Below are positions 25,320 to 32,483 of a stretch of DNA of 43,637 nt, one piece after another. Origin of the DNA: Sphingomonas bacterium (GTDB lineage: Bacteria > Pseudomonadota > Alphaproteobacteria > Sphingomonadales > Sphingomonadaceae); NCBI RefSeq assembly GCF_028292965.1, contig NZ_JAQGLG010000026.1, positions 95,384 through 139,020 on the forward strand, given 5' to 3'. The first letter of the stretch is position 1, and the number at the start of each line of letters is the position of its first letter. The translations under genes were made by a program, and so were the position numbers. The notes under the pieces were generated by a model that was given only the letters and a program-made list of their open reading frames with translations, ran no database searches and was not told the origin of the DNA.

Positions 25320-26131
25320 GCGTCGTCTCCCGCTGTGGCTGGGTAGACCGCGGCCGGACCATATTGCGCATAGGGCACGTCCACCGTGCGGCACAGATAG
25401 ACTTCGGGCTCGGGATTCGCCTCGATCGCAAAGCCGGCGGCACGGAGCATCGCCTGGCTGCACGCCGCGTTGGGCGCCCACCAATTGGTCCAGTCGTCGG
25501 CGAAGCGCTGCTCGATGAAGTGCATCCGGGGATAAGCGGGATTGTCGAAATAGGTCGGCGGCCGCGTGGTCCCCGGCACATGGAACGGATGGTTCTCGGG
25601 AACCTGCAGCACGTCGTTCGGCCCTTGCTGCATCGTCTGGAACAGCAGCAGGTCGCCCGCGACATGCTCGCGGATCAGGTCGAGCGCGAGCAGCGGGTGG
25701 CGCAGATGGTAGAGCACGCCCATGAAGATCACAAGATCGAAGCGGCGCCCGAGCCGCGCGACATCGTATACCGACAGGTTGCGGAACTCGATGTCCTCGA
25801 AGCCGAGTTCGGCGGCGGCGAAGCGGGCTTGTTCGAGATAGCGGTCGTCGCTGTCGATACCGACCACTTCCGCGGCGCCACGGCGTTTCATCTCGAAGGA
25901 ATAGAAGCCAGCATTGCAGCCGATATCGAGCACCGACTTGCCGCCGAGATCGGCGGGAATCGCATCTGCGAACCCAGCGAACTTGAACGCCGGATAGTCG
26001 CCGAGGAAATGTTCGGGCGCGGTCTCCACGCCGTGGATCCGGATATTCTGGAACCATGGCCCAAGCGCGTCGACACGGTTGCGCAGTTCCTCGCTCGGTC
26101 GCGCAAGACGCGCGGCGACAATGTTTCTCAT
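25316..26131 (-). CDS. SAM-dependent methyltransferase
   Basis: 271 residues. Motif I is VLDIGCNAGFYSFEM (about 67-81), followed by an acidic VVGIDSDDRYLEQAR segment and FDLVIFMGVLYHLRHP, giving a class I Rossmann methyltransferase close to the CmoB/glycan methyltransferase type. Long N-terminal part (WFQNIRIHGVETAPEHFLGDYP) is typical of tRNA-CmoB-like and sugar-cluster enzymes. It resembles the conserved methyltransferase I recall from glycosyltransferase clusters of Ramlibacter and rhizobia (from memory). ATG 26131 follows AGGAGA. It overlaps by 4 bases both the phosphatase upstream and the glycosidase-like gene downstream. Probably methylates the cluster's sugar or carrier. Confidence 0.88.
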   Translation of the reverse strand: MRNIVAARLARPSEELRNRVDALGPWFQNIRIHGVETAPEHFLGDYPAFKFAGFADAIPADLGGKSVLDIGCNAGFYSFEMKRRGAAEVVGIDSDDRYLEQARFAAAELGFEDIEFRNLSVYDVARLGRRFDLVIFMGVLYHLRHPLLALDLIREHVAGDLLLFQTMQQGPNDVLQVPENHPFHVPGTTRPPTYFDNPAYPRMHFIEQRFADDWTNWWAPNAACSQAMLRAAGFAIEANPEPEVYLCRTVDVPYAQYGPAAVYPATAGDDA

Positions 26132-26721
26132 ATGCTTCTCCTGTTGAGCGCGAGAAGGCGTCCACCCCAGTTGCCAACGACAAGCGTGCTGATCGAACCG
26201 GGATCCACGTCGAAGGCGAGCAGCCGATCGAGGCCGAGCCCGAGATAATGCGCGATGACGCCGCGAATGATGTCGCAGTGGCTGACGCACAGCACGGCGC
26301 CATCGTACTGCGCGAGCGTGTCGACATGGGTCACCGCGCGGTCGACGGCTGCCTTCATGGTCTCGCCGCCCGGGATCGTCGCCACGTCGCGCGCGGCGTT
26401 CCAGTGATGCCAATGCGGATCCTGGTCCAATTCGGCGAAGCTACGCCCGGTCCATGCGCCAAAATCGAGTTCGTCCAGCGCCTCGACCGTTTCGACGGCG
26501 ATATCGAGATGGTCGGCAATGGCTTGGGCGGTCTGCTTTGTTCGCAGGCGAGGGCTGGAATGGATGGCCGTTATCGCTTCACCACGCGCGAACACCTTTC
26601 CCAGGCGCTGAGCATGGGCGTGCCCTTCGGCGCTCAGCGGTGTCGCCGGGCAGCGACCGCTGAGCACGCGCCCCACGTCGCCATGGGCGCAGTGGCGGAC
26701 GAGATGGATCCTAGCGGCCAT
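26128..26721 (-). CDS. Histidine phosphatase (phosphoglycerate-mutase-like) family protein
   Basis: 197 residues. The catalytic motif is LVRHCAHGD, with the phospho-accepting His10 after Arg9; family members usually read RHG or RHGE, so Cys11 is a small deviation. The second arginine is in IHSSPRLRTKQTA, Glu in LDELDFGAWTG, and the second His in LCVSHCDIIRG. Cytosolic phosphatase acting on small phosphoesters such as sugar phosphates. ATG 26721 gives a normal N-terminus; a TTG at 26742 in frame is less likely. It is the first gene of the leftward string and is coupled to the methyltransferase. Its promoter shares the three-dyad region with the rightward glycan genes. Confidence 0.9.
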   Translation of the reverse strand: MAARIHLVRHCAHGDVGRVLSGRCPATPLSAEGHAHAQRLGKVFARGEAITAIHSSPRLRTKQTAQAIADHLDIAVETVEALDELDFGAWTGRSFAELDQDPHWHHWNAARDVATIPGGETMKAAVDRAVTHVDTLAQYDGAVLCVSHCDIIRGVIAHYLGLGLDRLLAFDVDPGSISTLVVGNWGGRLLALNRRSI

Positions 26722-26793
26722 GAACCGAAGAGGCGGAAACAAGCATCAACATAGATGCTGGCGTAACAATCGCGACGCAAGCTTGTTCCAACA

Positions 26794-26805
26794 TAACATA
26801 GATTA
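26794..26805. promoter_or_regulatory. TAAC-N4-GTTA site 1 (imperfect)
   Basis: TAACATAGATTA: one mismatch in the right arm. It lies 73 bases upstream of the phosphatase start in the divergent promoter. Confidence 0.5.
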
Positions 26806-26825
26806 GAGCGGGGCAAACTACCTCA

Positions 26826-26837
26826 TAACCTATGTTA
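26826..26837. promoter_or_regulatory. TAAC-N4-GTTA site 2
   Basis: TAACCTATGTTA is a perfect dyad. On the other strand it reads TAACATAGGTTA, almost the same as site 1. Flanking A and T extend the symmetry (ATAACCTATGTTAT). Confidence 0.6.
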
Positions 26838-26941
26838 TTCGCGCGGAATGACTCGGAACAAGATGAAGAAGAAGGTGTTTGCCGTAGATCGGATTAGCAA
26901 AGCATCATCATTCTGCAAAATGTTAGTGCGATCGACTGAAA

Positions 26942-26953
26942 TAACATAAGTTA
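26942..26953. promoter_or_regulatory. TAAC-N4-GTTA site 3
   Basis: TAACATAAGTTA, a perfect dyad 17 bases before the ATG of the first rightward glycan gene. There a bound protein would block transcription or the ribosome site. Confidence 0.6.
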
Positions 26954-26970
26954 AAGGCGCGGGGCTGCAG

Positions 26971-28086
26971 ATGAGTGAGCATGTTCTGATAACGGGTGGC
27001 GCGGGCTTTATCGGGCGCGAAGTGACCGCCGAATTGCTGCGGCGCGGTAACCGCATTCGCGTTCTCGATTGTCTTCTCGAACAGGTTCATGGCAATGTGG
27101 AGCGACCTGAGGGGCTGGATCCTGCGGCCGAACTCGTCCGTGCCGATATCCGCGATGGCGACGCGGTCGCCCGGGCGCTCGAAGGGATCGACAGCGTGGT
27201 TCATCTCGCGGCCGAGGTCGGCGTGGGCCAGTCGATGTACGAAGTCGAGCGCTACACCTCGGCCAACGATGTCGGCACTGCCGTATTGTTCGAGCGACTG
27301 ATCGACCATCCGGTGCGCCGCGTGGTCACCGCCTCGTCGATGAGCATCTATGGCGAAGGACTATATCGCGACGTCGACGGCAATCTGGTCGAAAGTGCCG
27401 AACGCGGCATCGTGCGTGACGGCCAGAAGATCTGGAATCCGCTCGATGAGCGGGGCCGGCCACTGACGCCGGTGCCGACCAGCGAATGGAAGCGCCCCAG
27501 CCTCGCTTCGATCTATGCGCTGAACAAATATGTCCAGGAACGCACCACCCATATCATGGCCGCGCCTTATGGCATCGAGAGCGTGTGCCTGCGCCTGTTC
27601 AACGTCTACGGCCCCGGTCAGGCGCTCTCCAACCCTTATACCGGCGTGCTCGCGATCTTCGCCTCGCGCTTGCTCAACGGGCAGCAGCCGATGGTGTTCG
27701 AGGATGGCGAGCAGCGCCGCGACTTCGTTCACGTAAAGGATGTCGCGCGCGCGTTCGCAGACGCGCTCGTCCTGCCGGAGGCCAGCGGGCAGACGTTCAA
27801 CATCGGTTCGGGCGAGGACCGTTCCGTGACCGAAGTCGCACGCGCGCTGGCGCGGGCGATGGGCAAGAACGACATCGCGCCGGAGATCGTCGGCAAGGCG
27901 CGGATCGGCGACATCCGCCATTGTTTCTGCGACACCAGCCTGGCCGCCGACAAGCTCGGCTTCCGCGCGCGGCAGGACTTCGACGAGGGACTCGCAGAGC
28001 TCGCTTCATGGGTCCAGCAGCAGACCGCGGAAGATCGCGTCAGCCATGCGCGTGCCGAACTCGAAGCGCGGGGGCTGGTGGCATGA
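26971..28086 (+). CDS. NAD-dependent epimerase/dehydratase (extended SDR), nucleotide-sugar enzyme 1
   Basis: 371 residues. TGGAGFIG (8-15) binds NAD; SSMSIYGEG and the catalytic YALNK (Tyr182, Lys186) are in order, and LRLFNVYGPGQ and RRDFVHVKDVARA are typical of sugar-nucleotide 4-epimerases. An insertion around residues 130-170 (LYRDVDGNLVESAERG..) resembles dTDP-L-rhamnose 4-epimerase-type enzymes, though the exact substrate is open. First gene of the rightward string, downstream of three TAAC-N4-GTTA sites. Its stop overlaps the next ATG. Confidence 0.9.
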   Translation: MSEHVLITGGAGFIGREVTAELLRRGNRIRVLDCLLEQVHGNVERPEGLDPAAELVRADIRDGDAVARALEGIDSVVHLAAEVGVGQSMYEVERYTSANDVGTAVLFERLIDHPVRRVVTASSMSIYGEGLYRDVDGNLVESAERGIVRDGQKIWNPLDERGRPLTPVPTSEWKRPSLASIYALNKYVQERTTHIMAAPYGIESVCLRLFNVYGPGQALSNPYTGVLAIFASRLLNGQQPMVFEDGEQRRDFVHVKDVARAFADALVLPEASGQTFNIGSGEDRSVTEVARALARAMGKNDIAPEIVGKARIGDIRHCFCDTSLAADKLGFRARQDFDEGLAELASWVQQQTAEDRVSHARAELEARGLVA

Positions 28087-29174
28087 AGGCGCCAGACGAT
28101 CGGCCGATCCTGATCACCGGCGGCGCCGGTTTCATCGGTTCCAACCTTGCCGACCGTCTCGCCGGCGAGGGTTATCATGTGATCGTCTATGACGTGCTGT
28201 CGCGTGCGGGCGTCAAGCGCAACCTCGCCTGGCTGAAGAGCCGCCACGGGACGCGGATTCAATCGGTCGTCGCCGACGTTCGCGACGCCGCGCTGCTGGC
28301 CGACGCGGCGCGCGGCGTCGCGGCGATCTTCCACATGGCGGCGCAGGTGGCGGTGACCACCAGCCTCGATGATCCGCGCGAGGATTTCGACGTCAATGTC
28401 GGTGCCACCTTCAACCTGCTCGAGGCGGTGCGCCGCGCCGAGCGGCCCGTGCCGCTGATCTTCGCATCAACCAACAAGGTGTATGGCAATCTTGCCGATC
28501 TCGAATTCGCATCGACCAGTCGGGGCTATCTTCCGGTCAATGCGCTGATCCGCGCCAACGGCATCGGCGAACACCGGCCGCTCGAATTTCATACGCCCTA
28601 TGGCTGTTCGAAGGGCGCCGCCGATCAATATGTGCTCGATTATGCGCGCAGCTTCGGCCTGCCGGCGGCGGTGCTGCGGATGAGTTGCATCTATGGCGAG
28701 CGCCAGATGGGCACCGAAGACCAGGGGTGGGTCGCCCATTTCCTGATCCAGGCGATCGAGGGTCGCCAGATCACACTTTACGGTGATGGTCATCAGGTAC
28801 GCGATGTCCTCCACGTGGGGGATGCGGTCGATGCCTATGTCGCGGCATGGCGGGGGGTAGACCGCGTTGCTGGCCATGCCTTCAATCTTGGCGGCGGGCC
28901 TGAAAATGCCGTCAGCCTGCGTACGCTGATCAACCATATCGGGGCGCTGCTCGGCACAGAGCCTGACATTCGCTACGACCATTGGCGCGCCGGCGACCAG
29001 CGCTATTTCGTCGCCGACACGCGTGCGGCGCGCGCCGCGCTCGATCTCGGCACGCCGATGCCGTGGCGCGACGGCGTGGCGCGGCTGGCGCGCTGGCTCG
29101 CGAGCGAGCGCGGGTTCGACATCAACCCCGGCGAGCCGCATCCGATGGCGATGCCCCAGGTTTCTGCGCTGTGA
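28083..29174 (+). CDS. NAD-dependent epimerase/dehydratase (extended SDR), nucleotide-sugar enzyme 2
   Basis: 363 residues. TGGAGFIGSN is at the N-terminus, the Ser/Thr position is in FASTNKVYGN, and the catalytic pair Tyr173/Lys177 in PYGCSKGAAD. STNKVYG and PYGCSKGAADQYV are wording I associate with CDP-paratose/CDP-tyvelose 2-epimerases and related sugar-nucleotide epimerases. RMSCIYGERQMG and QVRDVLHVGDAVDAY complete the fold. The ATG overlaps the previous TGA by 4 bases, and the next gene starts with GTG over this gene's stop. Cytosolic; makes or interconverts the donor sugar used by the glycosyltransferases that follow. Confidence 0.9.
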   Translation: MKAPDDRPILITGGAGFIGSNLADRLAGEGYHVIVYDVLSRAGVKRNLAWLKSRHGTRIQSVVADVRDAALLADAARGVAAIFHMAAQVAVTTSLDDPREDFDVNVGATFNLLEAVRRAERPVPLIFASTNKVYGNLADLEFASTSRGYLPVNALIRANGIGEHRPLEFHTPYGCSKGAADQYVLDYARSFGLPAAVLRMSCIYGERQMGTEDQGWVAHFLIQAIEGRQITLYGDGHQVRDVLHVGDAVDAYVAAWRGVDRVAGHAFNLGGGPENAVSLRTLINHIGALLGTEPDIRYDHWRAGDQRYFVADTRAARAALDLGTPMPWRDGVARLARWLASERGFDINPGEPHPMAMPQVSAL

Positions 29175-30289
29175 GCGGCGCCGGTCTGCGCGTCCTGCTG
29201 ACGATCGATGCGGTCGGCGGGGTCTGGCAATATGGTCTCGACCTGGCGCGCGGACTCGACGCGCGCGGTGTCGAGACCGTTCTCGCCCTGCTCGGCCCTG
29301 CACCCGATGCCGCGCAACGCTGCGAAGCGCGCGCGATCCCCGGCGCGACGCTGCTCGAAACCGGGCTGCCGCTCGACTGGCTGTGCGACGGCCCGGCCCC
29401 AGTGCTGGCGGCCAGCGCGGCGATCAACGAGATGGCCCGCGCTTGCCGCGCCGATGTCGTTCAGTTCAACATGCCGACGCTGGCTGCAGCGGCGCCTCCG
29501 CCGGTACCGGTGGTGGCGGTGACGCATGGCTGCGTCGCGACCTGGTGGCAGGCAGCGAAGCCGGGGCAGGCCCTCGCCGCGGAATATCGCTGGCACCGCC
29601 GGTTGATGGCCGAGGGCTTGCGTTCTGCCGACCGGCTGGTCGCACCGACCGCGAGCTATGCACGGATGGTAGGCCGCCATTACGGGCTGCCGCGCGCGCC
29701 GCTGGTCGTTCACAATGGTCGCTCGCCGCTCGCCCGACATCGCGGCAGGGTGCAGACCGATCGCGTGCTGACTGTCGGGCGGCTATGGGACCAGGTCAAG
29801 CGCGCCGAATTGCTCGACCGCGTTGCATCGCGGCTGGCGGTGCCCTTCGACGCGGCGGGCGCCGTGACCGGGCCGCATGGCGAGCGCATCCCGATCGAGC
29901 ATCTCCATCCGCTCGGGCAACTGGATGCCGCCGCGCTTGGTCGGCACCTCGCCGCGCGACCGATCTTCGTGTCGGCAGCCTCCTTCGAACCGTTCGGTCT
30001 GGCCGTGCTGGAGGCGGCGGCTGCGGGATGCGCGCTGATCCTGTCCGATATCCCCAGCTTCCGCGAATTGTGGGACGGGGTCGCGACTTTCGTGCCGGTT
30101 GATGACGAGACCGGTTATGTGCATGCGATCGAGGCGATCCTGGGGGACGCGGCGGAACGTTGCCGGTTGGGTGAAGCGGCGCGGCAGCGCGCGGCGCGCT
30201 ACACGCCAGGGTCGATGGCCGGCGCAATGCACGCCCTCTATCTCGACATGCTGGATGAAGACACACCGGGCGGGAGGGTCGCCGCGTGA
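29171..30289 (+). CDS. GT4-type glycosyltransferase
   Basis: 372 residues of the GT-B fold. The N-terminal part has VGGVWQYGLDLARGL, and THGCVATWW lies at the acceptor cleft. The C-terminal donor site has VGRLWDQVKRAELL and the family signature FEPFGLAVLEAAAAGCALILSD, with the usual E-x7-E spacing. It transfers a sugar from a nucleotide donor with retention, in the cytosol or at the inner membrane face. The start is GTG 29171, the only one consistent with the family N-terminus (GLRVLLTIDAVGG); it overlaps the previous stop (GTGA). Confidence 0.9.
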   Translation: MSGAGLRVLLTIDAVGGVWQYGLDLARGLDARGVETVLALLGPAPDAAQRCEARAIPGATLLETGLPLDWLCDGPAPVLAASAAINEMARACRADVVQFNMPTLAAAAPPPVPVVAVTHGCVATWWQAAKPGQALAAEYRWHRRLMAEGLRSADRLVAPTASYARMVGRHYGLPRAPLVVHNGRSPLARHRGRVQTDRVLTVGRLWDQVKRAELLDRVASRLAVPFDAAGAVTGPHGERIPIEHLHPLGQLDAAALGRHLAARPIFVSAASFEPFGLAVLEAAAAGCALILSDIPSFRELWDGVATFVPVDDETGYVHAIEAILGDAAERCRLGEAARQRAARYTPGSMAGAMHALYLDMLDEDTPGGRVAA

Positions 30290-31398
30290 AGATCGTCTAT
30301 TTCACGCATTCGCTCGCTTCCTGCTGGAACCATGGCAACGCGCACTTCCTGCGTGGTGTGCTCAGTGAACTGATCGCGCACGGGCACGACGTGCATGTGT
30401 GGGAGCCCGAAGGCGCCTGGAGCCTGACCAATCTGCTCGCTGATCATGGCGAGGCCGGGCTCGCGCCTTACCGCGCCGTTTATCCGGAGCTCTCCTCCTC
30501 GACCTATGCCCGGCACGATACGCTGGAACAGATGGTCGAAGGCGCCGACCTGGTCGTCGTTCATGAATGGAACGAGCCGCACCTCGTCGCAAGGCTGGGG
30601 CGGGCGCGGCGATATGGCGCGCCTTACACGCTGCTCTTCCACGACACCCATCACCGCGCCGTCAGCGAACCCGAGGCGATGCGCGACTATGATCTGTCGG
30701 GCTATGACGGCGTGCTGGCCTTTGGCGAAGCATTGTCCGAGGTCTATCGCGGCTGGGGTTGGGGCGGCCGGGTGTGGACCTGGCACGAAGCCGCCGACCT
30801 GCGCCGCTTCCATCCCCCGGAGCAGGAAAGCGAGCGCGAGGGCCTCGTCTGGATCGGCAATTGGGGCGATGGCGAGCGCACCGAGGAACTCGGCCGTTTC
30901 CTGTTCCGCCCGGCGCGCGATCAGCGGATGCCGCTCGATATCTACGGCGTGCGCTATCCTGACGAAGCGAAATCGATGCTGGCGCGCTATGGCGCGCGCT
31001 ACCATGGCTGGGCCGCCAATGCCCGCGTGCCCGAGATCTTCGCGCGACATCTGGCGACGGTGCACGTGCCGCGGCGCTATTATGCGACCATCCTGCCGGG
31101 CATCCCGACGATCCGCGTGTTCGAGGCGCTGGCCTGCGGCATCCCGTTGGTCTCGGCCCCGTGGGAAGACGCGGAAGGGTTGTTCCGCCCGGGCCGCGAC
31201 TATCTCGTCGCGCGCGACGGCCCGGAGATGGCGCGCCACCTCGCAGATGTGCGCGGCGACCCCGAGCTTCGGGCCGAACTCGCCAACAACGGGCTGGAGA
31301 CGATCCGCGCCCGCCACAGCTGCGCGCACCGCGTCGACGAATTGCTGGCGATCGTCGACGGCATCGCGCCGCGTTCCGCCGCGAGGGACGCGGCATGA
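30286..31398 (+). CDS. CgeB-like glycosyltransferase 1
   Basis: 370 residues of the CgeB/YkvP-like GT-B group. It opens MKIVYFTHSLASCWNHGNAH, a form repeated in the next two proteins (S-x-W-N/G-x-G-x-A). The donor domain has WIGNWGDGERTEEL, the MPLDIYGVRYPDE segment, and RVFEALACGIPLVSAPWEDAEGLF, then RPGRDYLVARDGPEMARHL. In Bacillus CgeB relatives glycosylate the spore surface; elsewhere they sit in surface-glycan and glycoprotein clusters. GTG 30286 is preceded by GGGAGGG and overlaps the previous TGA. Confidence 0.88.
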   Translation: MKIVYFTHSLASCWNHGNAHFLRGVLSELIAHGHDVHVWEPEGAWSLTNLLADHGEAGLAPYRAVYPELSSSTYARHDTLEQMVEGADLVVVHEWNEPHLVARLGRARRYGAPYTLLFHDTHHRAVSEPEAMRDYDLSGYDGVLAFGEALSEVYRGWGWGGRVWTWHEAADLRRFHPPEQESEREGLVWIGNWGDGERTEELGRFLFRPARDQRMPLDIYGVRYPDEAKSMLARYGARYHGWAANARVPEIFARHLATVHVPRRYYATILPGIPTIRVFEALACGIPLVSAPWEDAEGLFRPGRDYLVARDGPEMARHLADVRGDPELRAELANNGLETIRARHSCAHRVDELLAIVDGIAPRSAARDAA

Positions 31399-32483
31399 AG
31401 ATCGCCTTTTACGGATCGAGCCTGTTGTCGTCCTACTGGAACGGCGCGGCGACCTATTATCGCGGCATCCTCAAGGCGCTGGCCAGCCACGGCTACGATA
31501 TCACCTTCTACGAACCCGACGCGTTCGACCGACAGCAACACCGCGATATCGACCCGCCCGACTGGGCGCGCTCGATCGTCTATCCGGCGACCGAACAGGG
31601 CCTGCGCGCGGTGCTTGCCGAGGCGGGGGCTGCCGATATCGTGGTAAAGGCCAATGGTGTCGGGGTGTTCGATCGCGAGTTGCTCGAAGGGGTGATGGCG
31701 CAGAGCCGGCCCGACGCCTTGCGCATCTACTGGGATGTCGATGCCGCCGCGACGCTCGAAGAGATGCGTCGGGACAGCTCTCATCCGGTGCTGCGCGCGC
31801 TGCCCGACCTCGACATGGTGCTGACCTATGGCGGCGGTCCGCCGGTGGTCGATGCTTATACCGGCTTCGGTGCCGCGCAGTGCGAACCGGTCTACAACGC
31901 GCTCGATCCCGACACGCATCATCCGGCCCCGCCCGATCCGCGCTTCACCGCCGATCTCGCCCTGCTCGCCAATCGTCTTCCCGATCGCGAGGCGAGGATC
32001 GAGGAATTCTTCCTCCGGCCCGCCGCGCAACTCGACGGCCAACGCTTTCTACTGGGCGGCAATGGCTGGGACGACAAGGCGGTGCCGGCGAATGTTCGTT
32101 CGCTCGGCCATGTCGGCACCGGCGATCACAACGCCTTCAACTGTACGCCTCGCGCCGTACTCAACGTCGCACGGGACTCTATGGCGGACGTTGGCTTTTC
32201 ACCTGCGACCCGTGTTTTCGAAGCCGCCGGTGCCGCGGCCTGCCTGATCACCGATGCGTGGGAGGGGATCGAATTGTTCCTGACCCCGGGCGAGGAGGTG
32301 CTGGTCGCGCGCGACGGGCAGGATGTCGCCGACCACCTCGAAGCGCTGACCGAAAAGCGAGCGCGTGAGATCGGCGCCGCGGCGCTGGACCGCGTGCGCC
32401 GCGGGCACACCTATGCGCTGCGCGGCGAACAGGTCCACCGCATCTTCCAGAACCATCGCCAGCGCGCTCGGGAGGCCGCATGA
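31395..32483 (+). CDS. CgeB-like glycosyltransferase 2
   Basis: 362 residues, paralogous to its neighbours: MKIAFYGSSLLSSYWNGAAT at the start, then RGILKALASHGYDITFYEPD. The C-terminal donor site reads FSPATRVFEAAGAAACLITDAWEGIELF and LTPGEEVLVARDGQDVADHL, matching the CgeB pattern (W-x-G-I/L-x-x-x-F, then P-G-x-E/D). ATG 31395 overlaps the preceding stop by 4 bases. Order and similarity argue for tandem duplication, with each copy probably adding a different residue or linkage. Confidence 0.88.
   Translation: MKIAFYGSSLLSSYWNGAATYYRGILKALASHGYDITFYEPDAFDRQQHRDIDPPDWARSIVYPATEQGLRAVLAEAGAADIVVKANGVGVFDRELLEGVMAQSRPDALRIYWDVDAAATLEEMRRDSSHPVLRALPDLDMVLTYGGGPPVVDAYTGFGAAQCEPVYNALDPDTHHPAPPDPRFTADLALLANRLPDREARIEEFFLRPAAQLDGQRFLLGGNGWDDKAVPANVRSLGHVGTGDHNAFNCTPRAVLNVARDSMADVGFSPATRVFEAAGAAACLITDAWEGIELFLTPGEEVLVARDGQDVADHLEALTEKRAREIGAAALDRVRRGHTYALRGEQVHRIFQNHRQRAREAA

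Noticed and set aside
26722..26742. TTG start for the histidine phosphatase
   Set aside because: Adds seven residues before the family N-terminus with no ribosome site; ATG 26721 preferred.
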